Below, in pieces: positions 1 to 10,733 of a stretch of DNA of 35,693 nucleotides. The number at the start of each line of letters is the position of its first letter. Position 1 is the stretch's first letter. Source of the DNA: Smittium mucronatum (Eukaryota; Kickxellomycota; Harpellomycetes; Harpellales; Legeriomycetaceae); contig LSSL01003199.1 in the NCBI GenBank assembly GCA_001953115.1, positions 1-35,693 on the forward strand. The letters are read 5' to 3'. Position numbers and translations under genes: made by a program. The notes under the pieces are model-generated. The model saw only the letters and a list, made by a program, of their open reading frames with translations. It searched no databases and was not told the DNA's origin.

Positions 1-417
1 TACTTTGGGAATCCACTAGAGTTGGTGGCGAGTTGGCCAAGCGAGGTGGTGCTGGGGGCGAAGCTGGGGTCTTGGGTTCTGTGGTCGTTTCTGTTGTTTG
101 GCCTCCTGGTCCCAATCCCGTTCTACGTGCTGTATCAGAAAAGGAAATCGAACTACCACCTGGTAAACACACCGATTATTCTGTTTGGCATGCTGACTGC
201 GTTCAGGCAATCGACAAACTACATAGCAACTGGGCTACTGGTGGTTTTTACATTCCAGTTTTATATCTACCGGTATCACCACGCCTTCTGGGTAAACTAC
301 AACTACAACATATCGGCCACACTGGCACTAGCGACATTAGCAGCAGGATTGATTAGCGCTGGAACGTCTCTTTATTCTCAGCAGGGTCCCTGGCAATCAA
401 TACCAGGATCATCTTGA
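1..417 (+). CDS. Oligopeptide transporter (OPT family), C-terminal fragment
   Basis: The reading frame is open from base 1 to a TGA at 415-417 and gives 138 residues; the gene begins outside the window. The fragment carries a hydrophobic segment rich in V/L/F, then a basic turn (YQKRKS), then VNTPIILFGM, then a tract with NYIATG, a further membrane segment, and FWVNYNYNISATLA. That order (VNTP..., TNY..., F.F.Y..RY...W..YNY..SA) is the conserved C-terminal signature of OPT proton-coupled peptide transporters of fungi and plants, which sit in the plasma membrane and import small peptides or metal conjugates. The usual stretch after VNTP is GxxxxPPATPTNY; here it reads LTAFRQSTNY, a divergent version. 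The frame ends about 35 residues after YNYNISA, a normal family length. Family assignment is strong; substrate is not predictable. No intron is visible in this last exon. Confidence 0.85.
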   Translation, partial: YFGNPLELVASWPSEVVLGAKLGSWVLWSFLLFGLLVPIPFYVLYQKRKSNYHLVNTPIILFGMLTAFRQSTNYIATGLLVVFTFQFYIYRYHHAFWVNYNYNISATLALATLAAGLISAGTSLYSQQGPWQSIPGSS

Positions 418-470
418 AAGTTCCAGACAACAGAGCGACCAAATCGACCTTGGCAAGTCATGCAATTTGT

Positions 471-562
471 AAATCCTTGTCTCAATTCAGTTATAAATCC
501 TTGTCTCAATTCAGTTATAAATCTTTGCCTTAATTCGGTTTTAAATCTTTGCCTTAGTGCAG
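471..562. repeat. 24-bp minisatellite, about 3.8 copies
   Basis: Units at 471-494 and 495-518 are identical (consensus starts AAATCCTTGTCTCAATTCAG). Unit 519-542 differs at a few positions (CTTTGCCTTAATTCGG), and a partial fourth unit runs 543-562. It lies 54 bp after the OPT stop, so probably in its 3' UTR. The period is a multiple of three, so a frame stays open through it, but the resulting peptide is just the repeat (NxCLNSVI) and has no other support as a protein. Confidence 0.9.
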
Positions 563-1730
563 CATTGCTTGATTACTGTCCAAGAAAGGCAGCTACTTGT
601 TATGATTTCCGAAATAAGACACCAAACAAGTCCATGCTAGTGGCTACTTGCATTTAAATTGCCTTTTTACTAAATCTCTGCATTTTACTAACCTATCGAG
701 CGGAATCAACAAGCAGTATCGATATTGGGATGTGTTTGTTACCTATTTCCATTGGCTGGGCCATCCCTTCTGTTTTTAGGTTTTTCGAATCTTGTCATTA
801 AATTTCTTTTTGGCTAATCGATAAATTTACCCGCCCCTAAAATTTACATTGACTTTATTTTATTTTTTCTATGGCCAAAATGCAATTTCAGACCTTTTTA
901 AGAAACTTTTTATTGGCGCACCTTTTCCTTACTTCTATAAATAATAATTTGTTTTTTTAATAGCTTTGATTCATTGGGTATTTTTTGTGTTCCCACACTT
1001 GTCATTCCGATATTAGTAATACTGACTAAAAAAAGGGAACCGATAAAGTCTCCTATTTAGTTCACTTTATTGTGACTAATTCTCAGCTGTTTTTCTTGTA
1101 GTATAAACTAATGAACGAATGGATCTTGACTAATTTGGAAAATATTTGCTTACTACTGCGAAATAAACATTCCAGCTATTGAAATATTTCCTGTTTTGTT
1201 TTTTTCTGCCTACTCGCTCTGTGATTTTTGCACTGCCAACTAATCTCGTCTCCGTGTGTCCCTTGACGCTTCTATTGGGTCGACGAATCAAACAGGTACG
1301 ATTCCAGTAATGCATTTTAAATTTTTTAATTCGGGTTTTCAACAGCATTGGGATTCGTTCCACTGTTTTATTTGTTAGCTTTTATTTTTCATATTCAGTA
1401 TCTCTATTCATAAAAAATAAATTGCTGCCAATTTTACAAACTAGATTCGATGGCTGGAAAAGTGCTTTTTATCCTCTACTAATAAAAACAAGAGATTCCT
1501 TATTGTCCCCTAAATCTCAAAACCTTTATTCTGCTAAAAAAAACATTACTTTGAGCCCTTCTCTCTTTCGATTGGTTGGTATTTATATAATGGAAGAACT
1601 GAAAAATAAAAATAAACACAGGATGGCAGGTATTTTTGGGTCCAGATAGTTTGTTATTGCTATTTGTAGACAAACAATAGACCCCCACCGCAACCCACAA
1701 CTCGACTGTCTTTATGCCCAAACACCCTAT

Positions 1731-1741
1731 CCCCCCCCCCC
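1731..1741. repeat. Poly-C tract (11 C)
   Basis: Eleven consecutive C in a T-rich stretch upstream of the ABCG gene. Long C runs are rare in this window, where homopolymers are almost always A or T. Confidence 0.9.
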
Positions 1742-2030
1742 TTGGAGAAAAGAAAATAGAGGGCGACTACAGTTTGCTAAATGCCTTTCTATTTGCGAAC
1801 TTTATCAACGTCTATTTGGTGATTGATAAATATCCTCCAGTTACATGAATGCATTCTTTGAAAATGCTGTCTATTGGCCAGAAAATGAATGCTGCTTTTG
1901 CTTTTTTTGGCCCTGGGAGGGACTCAAACTTGGTTTGCGGATATTGATTTTATTCTTTTATTTAAGCTTCTAAACAATACATTCTGATAACTTTATTTTT
2001 TTTATATATTTTGCCTCTAAGCCGAAATAA

Positions 2031-2042
2031 CCCCCCCCCCCC
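2031..2042. repeat. Poly-C tract (12 C)
   Basis: Twelve consecutive C, 230 bp before the ABCG ATG. Together with the run at 1731-1741 it makes two similar tracts 300 bp apart in the same upstream region. Exact length is prone to sequencing error. Confidence 0.9.
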
Positions 2043-2249
2043 ACTCTACTCATCAACAGATAAAAAGTTCATTGTTTCCTCTTTTTGTTTCTGGTTTAAA
2101 TTTTCTTTTTTCTTCTACCTTCATATTCTATGCTAGACTATATTCCCTATTAATTTCTAATTTTTACGTCTATTTAATTATTTTTTTTTCATTTTTCTGG
2201 CTTTTTTTCTCGATATCTTCAGCTTGCCCAAACATCGGGGGTCTTCTTC

Positions 2250-2267
2250 TATTCCTTTATATTTCAG
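2250..2267 (+). promoter_or_regulatory. Possible 3' splice site of a 5'-UTR intron of the ABCG gene
   Basis: A long pyrimidine-rich tract ends in TTATATTTCAG, only 5 nt before the ATG at 2273. This is the form of the acceptors used in the two intron-bearing genes of the window (TTTTTTTAG, CTTACTGTAG). I cannot identify the matching donor, so this is suggestive only; a T-rich leader would produce such a motif by chance fairly often. Confidence 0.35.
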
Positions 2268-2272
2268 TAGAA

Positions 2273-4165
2273 ATGGAGAACTGTATAAGCTTCAAAGACT
2301 TGAATTACAAAATTCTCAAGCGGAGGAAAGCTGATAGGACTGAAGGTAACGAGTATAAACATATCCTGAAAAATGTCAACGGTTTCATGCGTTCTGGCGA
2401 ACTAGTCGCTATTCTTGGCGGTTCCGGTTCCGGAAAAACTACTCTTATGAACGTTCTTGCTGGTCGTGTTATCCAAGGCGAACTCTCTGGCGAAATCCTC
2501 TACAATGGAAAGAAACGCGAGCCCGCTTACTTTAAGAAACATTTAGCTTATGTTGAACAAGAGGATCTCGTTTATGACTCCTTAACCGTTAAAGAAACCT
2601 TGAGGTATGCTGCTGACTTGCGGCTGCCTAGTGACGAGTACACCCTTAAAGATAAGCGTAAACGTTCCGATATGGTTATCTCTAGCTTACAGCTAAAGAA
2701 AGTCGAAAATAGTCTTGTCGTCGGCGTTAAAACCCGCGGTGTTTCTGGTGGTGAGCGCAAACGTGTTTGTGTTGGAATTGAGATCCTCTCTGATCCGACA
2801 ATGATGATGCTCGATGAACCTACTTCTGGCCTTGACAGTTCTAACGCCGAATCTCTAATTAAACTTATCCGCAAAATAACCCATACTAACAAAATCATCA
2901 CTCTAGCCTCTGTCCATCAACCCAGCTCCTCCCTGTTCAACTATTTCGATAGTGTCATTCTGCTAGCTCACGGTGAAATTGTTTATTTCGGCCCCGTTAA
3001 AGGCGCCTTTGAATACTTCAAAGCTCTTGGCTTTATTTGTCCCTCTCGCGAAAATCCCGCCGACTTTTTCATCAATCTAATCTCTATAAACTCTTACTCT
3101 GCTGAAACCAAGGCTGAATCTAACGAGCGAATCGATAAACTTATTGAAAACTGGGCTGCTTATGTCAGTTCCAATTCTTGCGTGTACTCTTGCGAAAAGT
3201 CTAATTCCACCGACTCTCCCGCCGAAAGCACTATCAGCCTTAAAGCCCAGGCTGCTCCTCGTAGTGATTCTGAAACTGAAGTCGCTGATATTCCTTCTGG
3301 ACCCATCAAATGGGCAAATACCTGGTACAGAGAAAACCGCATTCTAATCAGCCGAATCTTGAGGAGAATGCGCCGCGATATGACCATTGTTACCTCGTTC
3401 TCCACCAGTTCCATTGTTTCCACTATCGTCATTGGTTTTACCTTCTTCAATCCCGGCACCGGCTATGCCGCTGTCCAGAACCGCATTGGTCTAATATTTC
3501 TTGTTATTGCCAACATTGTGTTTCCCATAGTTATGCCTTTGCTGCCCATCCTCATTGCCGGCCGAAACGTCATGTTGCGAGAGCGAGCAAGTGGTGCCTA
3601 CCGAGTCTCTTCATTCCTCATTTCCGACACCGCTATAAAACTTCCCATCATCGCTGCCACTTCCACAATCATGGTTATTGGCGTCTACTTCCTCTCAAAA
3701 TTCCAAGTTAATGCTGGTAAATTCTTCATCTACTACGCAGTGACCATGTCTGCTGTTCTGTGCTCCTTTTCATTTGCCATCCTCACGTCTGCCCTCTTTG
3801 CAAAAGTTGAAGTCGCCTCTGTCGTCTCGCCTCTAATCCTCGCCATATTCCTCATCTACGGCGGCAACTTTGTCAATACCAACTCCATTACCCCCGTCCT
3901 CCGATGGATCAAATATATCAGCTATGTCTACTATACTTTTTCCGCTTTGACTAGAAACGAATTTTCGGGGTTGGAGTTCGACTGCTCTGGAGCAGTAACC
4001 AGCACCTGCTACGCCACTGGCGATGAAGTCATTCGGTCCTATGGGTTTGACCAAGTTTCCATTGGTGTGTCCATAGTCGTCAATTTAGCCATGGCCCTCG
4101 CTTTCTACATTGCTGCTTACTATACTCTCCGCTACAGAACTAAACCCAAATACATTTGGATCTAA
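2273..4165 (+). CDS. ABCG-family half-transporter (ABC transporter, NBD-TMD)
   Basis: 630 residues, full length for a half-size ABCG (White/scarlet-type) transporter, which dimerises to move lipids, sterols or drugs across a membrane using ATP. Visible in order: Walker A GGSGSGKTT (about 49-57), Q-loop Q96, signature VSGGERKR (157-164), Walker B MMMLDEPTSGLD (177-188) and H-loop H215 (SVHQPSSS). A polar Ser-rich linker (about 270-340) follows, then an ABC2-type membrane domain (about 345-620). The last external loop, starting NEFSGLEFDCSG and containing a second Cys (TCYATG), is typical of the fungal/plant ABCG group. The start is the ATG at 2273 (AGAAATGG context); the frame stays open upstream, but that part is T-rich hydrophobic translation of a leader. 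No intron. Codons use C in third position much more than the rest of the window, which may reflect high expression. Substrate unknown. Confidence 0.96.
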   Translation: MENCISFKDLNYKILKRRKADRTEGNEYKHILKNVNGFMRSGELVAILGGSGSGKTTLMNVLAGRVIQGELSGEILYNGKKREPAYFKKHLAYVEQEDLVYDSLTVKETLRYAADLRLPSDEYTLKDKRKRSDMVISSLQLKKVENSLVVGVKTRGVSGGERKRVCVGIEILSDPTMMMLDEPTSGLDSSNAESLIKLIRKITHTNKIITLASVHQPSSSLFNYFDSVILLAHGEIVYFGPVKGAFEYFKALGFICPSRENPADFFINLISINSYSAETKAESNERIDKLIENWAAYVSSNSCVYSCEKSNSTDSPAESTISLKAQAAPRSDSETEVADIPSGPIKWANTWYRENRILISRILRRMRRDMTIVTSFSTSSIVSTIVIGFTFFNPGTGYAAVQNRIGLIFLVIANIVFPIVMPLLPILIAGRNVMLRERASGAYRVSSFLISDTAIKLPIIAATSTIMVIGVYFLSKFQVNAGKFFIYYAVTMSAVLCSFSFAILTSALFAKVEVASVVSPLILAIFLIYGGNFVNTNSITPVLRWIKYISYVYYTFSALTRNEFSGLEFDCSGAVTSTCYATGDEVIRSYGFDQVSIGVSIVVNLAMALAFYIAAYYTLRYRTKPKYIWI

Positions 4166-4623
4166 TCATTTCTCCACAATTTACCTTTTTTTACTGTTGT
4201 ACATTACTCTACCTTGATTCTTGTGATTTCCCTTCATCTCACCCTAATTTCTCATCACTCTTTATTTCTGCTCCGTCCGTCTTTATAAATCCACGCTGCA
4301 CACGATTACTCTATTAAATTATATGTTTCATTTCATTTCAAAGCTTCTTTTTAATTTTTGGTATATATAAACAACTTTGTTCAACCATGATTTTCCCTCC
4401 TTTTTCTCTCATAAACCATTTATATTGAGACTATGATTTATTTTTTTAATTTATATTTTGAAATCTCTTTCTTTTATCGGTCTTCCAGTTATCCGGGTAG
4501 ACTTGAAGATTCCATGATTATATCTTTTTTTTTAATAGAACAGGACATTTTTAAGAAAATAATATTTTAAATACTCTGGGTTTATTTATCTATTTTTTAG
4601 TTGTATTTGAGATTGCGGCCATT

Positions 4624-4687
4624 CCAACCAACATTAATCCCACCCCACCAAAAACCTTCTTTTAAATTTTGGGGGGAGAGAGGTTGG
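4624..4687. other. Imperfect long hairpin in GC-richer island
   Basis: CCAACC at 4624-4629 pairs with GGTTGG at 4682-4687. Inside it CCCACCAAAA (4644-4653) pairs with TTTTGGGGGG (4667-4676), with one A-G mismatch, around a 13-nt loop. The surroundings are A/T only, so the paired G/C arms stand out. It could be RNA structure in a 3' UTR or ncRNA, a relic of a small inverted-repeat element, or chance. Confidence 0.3.
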
Positions 4688-4787
4688 TAATAATTAATAA
4701 AAACAATAAAACAGTTCTGATCCATAATTAAATTGAAGGGAATTCAAAAGTAAAATTCAAGCCAACTCTCACCCTAAATTTTGTCAG

Positions 4788-4848
4788 TTTATGGATTCGT
4801 CTTGGGGAAAGGAGTACCTTTATAATGTTCACCCTATCGGTCCATAAA
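4788..4848. other. Nested inverted repeats, possible structured RNA
   Basis: Outer arms TTTATGGA (4788-4795) and TCCATAAA (4841-4848) are perfect complements. Between them GGG (4805-4807) can pair with CCC (4832-4834), enclosing the hairpin AAAGG-AGTA-CCTTT (4808-4821). Three nested stems in 61 nt are more than expected, but no RNA family is recognised and there is no evidence of transcription. Confidence 0.25.
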
Positions 4849-5544
4849 ACCGTAATTAATAATTAAAAAAACATTGATAAACTCATAATCGATTTTTTTT
4901 TCTTAACTAATTTGTGCCTTAGCCTCCCTCAAACATATATATTTCAGTTGCAAGTTCGCAGATACGAAATTTACAACCGTTTATTTTTTTTCATTAAACA
5001 AAGCAGGAAAAATAAAAATAAAATCCAATTGATCTGAACTTGGCAGATATGAAGAAAATTCAACTGCACTCAAAATCTTTTAATCTGTACCTATATATAT
5101 ATATACAAGAGTTGCTCGAAACGGCCTTCATCCAGGGGATACACTTACCGACTAACAATAATTGCATTCCATTTATACGTTGATAGAATTTCTAATAATC
5201 GTAGTGAATAAATAGCGTTTAAAAGGTCCAACTTTTATATTTTCTGTTTGATATGGGAAATAGATGTTATAAAGCCCAACTTTTAATTTTTTTTGTGTTT
5301 AGTATACAAACTAGTATATGCCTGGAAAACCTGTATTTCGTTCATCTATTGGTAACCAAAAGTTTCATCTAATTTCCTATCACCCTGCCCTTTTTATGTT
5401 CCTTTTATTCCTAACAAATAAGACCAATTTTTTAAATGAAAATAGTTGTATATATGTACAAAGCTGTACAACTACTCTTTTGAAAATCCAAATTTCTTTT
5501 TTTTTTCTTATTTTTCTCTTGATTCTAAATTTGTTTAGTGTTTG

Positions 5545-5565
5545 AAAAAAAAAAAAAAAAAAAAA
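5545..5565. repeat. Poly-A tract (21 A)
   Basis: Longest homopolymer seen in the window. It could be the tail of a retroposed sequence, but no recognisable source or target-site duplication is visible next to it. Confidence 0.9.
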
Positions 5566-5920
5566 GGCTTCAAGTCCGTAATTAAATTGCAAAAAAGTAT
5601 ACCCTGTTTTTTTTTTTAAAGAGGACACTTTACAAAATAGCTGAAACACAAGATTTCTAATTCAATGACTATAGAACTACCCTAAAAGAAGAACAACAAA
5701 AATCTAAGCGTAATTTGGTCTAAATTTATAACCTAAACATTATATATTATCCAATACACCTTTTTTTATTCCTCATCCCTCATTTTCACTTTCAAAAATA
5801 TTGTTTAATACCGTGCTTTTTTGGGGGGTGAGGGTATATACAAAAAAAAACGTATATATTACTAAAAATTATCTTATATCCCCTTTCCACAACGATGTTA
5901 TTTCTGTTGATTATAATCAC

Positions 5921-5937
5921 AAAAAAAAAAAAAAAAA
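5921..5937. repeat. Poly-A tract (17 A)
   Basis: Seventeen A, 53 bp upstream of the tRNA-Gly gene. Confidence 0.9.
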
Positions 5938-5990
5938 CTCTATCCATCCCAAAATTGTTTACTAATTTAAATTTAAAGTGAGTACACAAC

Positions 5991-6061
5991 GCGTTAGTAG
6001 TATAGCGGTAGAATAGTTGCCTTCCAAGCAATTGGCCCGGGTTCGACTCCCGGCTGACGCA
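5991..6061 (+). tRNA. trnG-UCC: tRNA-Gly (anticodon TCC)
   Basis: A 71-nt cloverleaf. The acceptor arms GCGTTAG and CTGACGC pair fully (one U-G), with discriminator A at 6061. The anticodon stem GTTGC/GCAAT encloses loop CTTCCAA, giving TCC at 6023-6025, which reads GGA glycine codons. The T arm is CCGGG-TTCGACT-CCCGG, which also supplies the internal B box (GGTTCGACTCC). The sequence is very close to eukaryotic cytosolic tRNA-Gly(UCC). There is no intron and, as usual in eukaryotes, no encoded CCA. Confidence 0.96.
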
Positions 6062-6066
6062 TAATC

Positions 6067-6070
6067 TTTT
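6067..6070 (+). terminator. Pol III terminator of tRNA-Gly (T4)
   Basis: TTTT starts 6 nt after the discriminator base, the normal position for RNA polymerase III release. Confidence 0.7.
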
Positions 6071-8764
6071 GCGCTAGAACCTTTGTTTATGAAAAATGCA
6101 TCTATTTAGAGCAAATGAAAAAAATTTATAAAATTTTCAATTTTTTTCATATTTTTCTAAATTATATATTTTTTTGTTTGAATACCCACTCAGATACCAA
6201 GTTTCACATACAAATTAATTAATACATTTTTCTAAAATTTTAATTTGATGTTAAAATCAGCCTTATAATCGCTACTATTACTGGAAATCTGCAATTCCTA
6301 GTAAATATACTAATTATCACTTATAACACCAAATAAATTTGTACATATACGCGCATAAAATGTTCTTTTATTCGAGTTTAGATTAAAATTAAGGATATTA
6401 GCCATCATTTTTTAAAAAAGCAACTTTTTATTTTCAAAACAATCATTACATATTTCACTGATTGTTTTTTGACCTAAAAAATTATGTTTTTTTTTGTTTA
6501 ATTTTACGTAGATTTATACACGAAATTTTTTTTGTGTAAATCAGCATAGTATTTTCTTAAATATACTTTAATAACTTCAATATATATATATTTTTTGAAA
6601 ACCAATAGAATATCCTTACTTTTTTCTTTATACAAATCTAATTTATAATGATTCATAAATAAAATTCATATCTAAATCTTTTAAATAATTTTTATTTAGT
6701 CTAAAGTAAGAATTTATACAAAAAAATCGATGATTAAATAACAATTCTTGGATATTATTGGATTTTTCTTGTGGCTGCTATATTATATTCAGTGGAATTG
6801 AAGATTTTAGTCGATTTAAATGTGAGAAATTAATGAGAAATTAAATGTTTTTTGTTTTTAAAAATTAAAATTTAATTAAATAGTACTCAAGAAATGGCTT
6901 TTTTAAATATTCAAGAAAAGATAATAAAAGAAAAATAGTAAAAAAAACATATTATATATCAAAAAAATGATTTTCAAATATAAAAAATAATGTCTGTATA
7001 TCAACATAACTATTACGATATATATAAATTAATCTAATATTTATGCTTAATTTTATCAATTCTTTTGCGTATTTCACATTCTTCATTTTTCTCGATCAAT
7101 CTCATTCGATTTTCGATATAACTAACCAAAATAATTTATTTTTTTGAAAACAAAGGCAGTTTTTTTACTTTAATTATTAGAAAAAATTCCAAAAAAAATC
7201 AAAATAAATAAATGTTAAATTATGTATAATAATTAAATTCATTTCGAAAATCTATTCAGCTAGCATTTAATTTTTTATCTAAAAATATAGAATATATTAT
7301 TCGTATAAGAAAGGATAAAATATAGGGAACGTGGTTTTATAAAAAAATATTTCATCCTCATTATCAAATGTTCAGTATTATTTTAAACTAAATTTGTTAA
7401 TATTGATAATTTTTTTGGTAAAACACTTGGACGCCCTGGAAATTTTTTAAAAAATTCAGTAATACGATTTTTTAAATCTAATATAGACCAAAGAAAAATA
7501 TATAGGCATTTTTTTTCAGAATAAATTGGAGCTTTATAATTTCTATGATGTGTTTTTCTCCCTTTTTTTAATTGTATACAAATTTTTTGATAAAAGATTC
7601 GCAATTTTTCTTTTTTTAAATTTTTGGATCAATCTTTAATTTTGGGTTATATTATTTATTTATTTTTCAAATATTTTCCGCTTTGATTTATACTTTCATA
7701 AATTAACGAAACATTGATAAATTGTTTTAAATTGGAAAATATTTTGTATAAATATAGCAAACGGGATTAATTTTCACATCCAAGCCGAAATAGCTAATAT
7801 GGAACCAATAAACATTGAAATTGAAAAATTAAATTTTATATCTATCATTTAATTTTCAACTCATTCAGAACCATGAATAATCACTATTTTTAGAATATAG
7901 GTTCCTTTTCATTGGCTATATATGTATATATAGGGTTTTAAAATTAAGTAATGGGGTAATTTATATATTTTTTCACAGTCGAAATATTTTTTTTAATTGA
8001 ATTTATATTTATAACCTTTTTTAGTCTGTTAATATTTGATAAACCCATCGATATGTGTTTAAATTTATTATATTTACTTAAAAAAATCGATTTCTACAAT
8101 AAGTTGTATTTAGTTATAATTCAGGATACTGATTAAATTAAATAATTAATTCATTAATATAATAGATAAATTTTCTAAAAATAACTTTATTAGTTCATTT
8201 TATTATATTATTTATGTATTTAGAATTGCTATAAAACTTTATGATAAAAAGATACCAAGGAAAAAAAGGTGGTGGATTTGTATTTTGATAATTATAGATT
8301 AAATAGATCCTCCAATGTGGGAAAAATATAATTAAATTTTCATATATTATAGTATGTGATATCTTTCCTTCAATTTTTTAGATTGCTAATTTTTTTAGTT
8401 AATTGTTTTTTTTAAAAGTAAAATATTATTTTGGATAATATATATACCACTAGTCTCTGATTAAAACTCTGTCAATTTTTTTATAAAAATTACTAAGGAA
8501 TAAAATACTGATATAATTGTAGACCATTTTTTTGGCATAAAAAGCTATTTTTATTTCGGGATTCTTGATCATTACAAGTTATTTTATTGATTTTTTACTA
8601 ATAAATTTTTAGTACTATTCTATAATTTTATTTATCATTTTAAAGCTGAATTAATTGTTCGGGAAGTTTTATGTTCTTGTAATTTATATTTTTTATTTTT
8701 TATATTCGGTTAATGTTACCCTGTTTTATATATTTATTCTTTTTTGTGGCTAATTTATCACATA

Positions 8765-8787
8765 ATATATATATATATATATATATA
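8765..8787. repeat. (AT)n microsatellite, 23 nt
   Basis: Uninterrupted AT dinucleotide run. Confidence 0.9.
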
Positions 8788-10567
8788 GAAGGGTTCTCAA
8801 GTATGATATATATTCATTTCTTATTTTAATTTCTTTAATTAAAAATCCGTTAAATTTTGTTTTACATTCAATAAAATTTGATCTCGATAAAAAATAATAT
8901 ATTTTCTTAGCTTTTTTTTTATCAAATATATATATTAATATTTTCTACTTTTTTTACTAAAAGTAATGGAGAATTATGTATATTTTTTCTTAAATTCTGA
9001 CTTTTTTCCAATAAATTATCGATTAAGTGGGTAATAATTTATTTCTTTTATAAAAAATGATTCAGTTATTATTTATTTTGGCTTAATATGTTTATTATAA
9101 AGCTTTTTTATTAATAAATTTGCTTTTTAATAAATTAAAAATGCTAAAATGCTATTATTACCTTTTGGTATAATAGGCTTAAATATTTTTAGGTATTTTT
9201 ACTATAAAAAATTAAAAAATTTGCTTTATAGAAAGCCCAATTATTTATCCCAGAATTCTCCGTACAATATGAAATTTTTGATTTTTTGAGCTCTATTACT
9301 CGTATTTTTGGGGAAATTATTATGTTTATATTATTATTAGATAGATTAGTAAATTAAGAAATTATTTTTTCTGAATATTTAAGTTTTAAAGTTATGTTTT
9401 TAAAAAAACAGTAAAATTTCCATTTTATAAATGAGCTTTTCGATTAAAATTATATAGGTAAATACAGCCATTATATTATATTTTTTCAGGTTTTGGTTTC
9501 TTTTAATTATTTTAGGAGAATAATCTTGATTTCTACGAAACTTAATTGATTTTTTTTGGAGTGAAACTTCAAGAAATTCTTTTTTTTTTATAGAAGCTTG
9601 ATAAAATGAAAACTACAACTGATAACTACACTTCAACTAACTACAATATTATTTTTTTTCGGTATTGGCTTTTTATTAATGTAGCACCGTTTTCCCATCC
9701 ACTATTTCTCCATGTTTATCTATTTTCAAAGCTAAAAAAACGCCCGATTATATTATCGATTTTTTTATTTTTGTTCAGATATCCTTTATTTTATTTATAT
9801 TAAAAGTTTAACAAACTAAAAAATCATTAACATTACTTAAGAGAAATATTTCACTTCATCTAAGTAATTTTTTTCTTTATTTTATGACATTTTGATATTC
9901 ATACCAACTTCAATATTTGGTTTATCTTATAATTTTCTATTTTTTTTCATGTAAAGTTGTATGATTCAAAAAAAATATTATAATGAAACCTTCATAAAAA
10001 AATATATCTCAATAAAATCATTAAGATAAACCTTTTAAGTTTGTACTTATATCTTCTGGTTAATTATGATTTTTTTATTTTAAAATCAAATACCCTCAAT
10101 TTTATTATATATTAAAAAATTATTTTTTTTGAACTTCAAATTATATTATTTGAAATTTCAAATTGTGTTTTTTTTTTTTTAATTTATGAAATATGATAGT
10201 TGAAAATTATTTTTTAAAAATTCAAAATCCTTTTTTTTGTATTTTTGTACTATTTTCCTATAATTTATATAATACAATATTTTAATTTCAGATGCATTGT
10301 TAAAAATTCTTTTAAATGAATAATAATTTTTTTATAGCATTGAAAATTTATGTATAAAGATTAGAGTATTAATATTTATTTTTAAATATTCTTGCTTATT
10401 TCATTATGTTCAATATATTTCTAGATTTTAGTTTATTTCAGTGGTATATACATATTAATAAATTTAATTTTTAGATAAATATATTTTTTAAAATAAATTG
10501 TTATTTTTGAAAATCACAATTACCAAGTATATTTTATATATTTTTAATAAAATAATGGTATTTAAAT

Positions 10568-10588
10568 TATATATATATATATATATAT
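10568..10588. repeat. (TA)n microsatellite, 21 nt
   Basis: Uninterrupted TA dinucleotide run about 100 bp before the GC-richer island at 10690-10733. Confidence 0.9.
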
Positions 10589-10689
10589 TTAAAGGGAATT
10601 TTATTTATAATATTTAAATACTAGAAAAAAACTAAAAGGAAAATACAATAAAAGGAAAAAAATAATCAAATTTCATCCCACTCCCATCT

Positions 10690-10733
10690 GTCGCTCTAGC
10701 GGCTCCGTACCCAATTTAAATTTTATAGGGCAC
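10690..10733. other. GC-rich island with two adjacent hairpins
   Basis: GTCGC-TCTA-GCGGC (10690-10703) forms a 5-bp stem with a tetraloop (one T-G pair). Directly after it GTACCC (10707-10712) can pair with GGGCAC (10728-10733), one mismatch, around an A/T loop. The flanks for hundreds of bases are almost pure A/T. This may be a small structured RNA or the last readable scrap of an old insertion; no family is recognised. Confidence 0.25.

Larger units (their letters stand above)
418..2272. other. Intergenic region between the OPT fragment and the ABCG gene
   Basis: About 1.85 kb of T-rich DNA. It holds a 24-bp minisatellite near the OPT stop, two poly-C runs, and a pyrimidine-rich leader just before the ABCG start. 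Short open frames here have no recognisable domain and low-complexity composition, so I do not call them genes. The ABCG promoter must lie here, but no clear TATA box or factor site can be pinned. Confidence 0.6.
4166..5990. other. Intergenic region between ABCG and tRNA-Gly
   Basis: AT-rich DNA with long homopolymers (21 A at 5545-5565, 17 A at 5921-5937) and a small TA run near 5092-5105. Three GC-richer islands interrupt it: 4624-4687 and 4788-4848 (both foldable, listed separately) and about 5106-5160 (nothing recognised). No protein-coding frame here has a recognisable domain. Confidence 0.6.

Noticed and set aside
1130..1721. Small open frames on both strands before ABCG
   Set aside because: They overlap each other, carry no domains, and lie in a leader region with biased base use.
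3144..4054. Open frames inside ABCG in other frames and on the minus strand
   Set aside because: Shadows of the real gene; the ABCG motifs are complete in the main frame.
5139..5150. ATACACTTACCG, resembling the 5' end of U1 snRNA
   Set aside because: It has two extra bases relative to the conserved ATACTTACC and no U1 structure follows.
9606..9803. 65-codon open frame starting MKTTTDNYTSTNY
   Set aside because: Low-complexity, no family resemblance, no supporting context.
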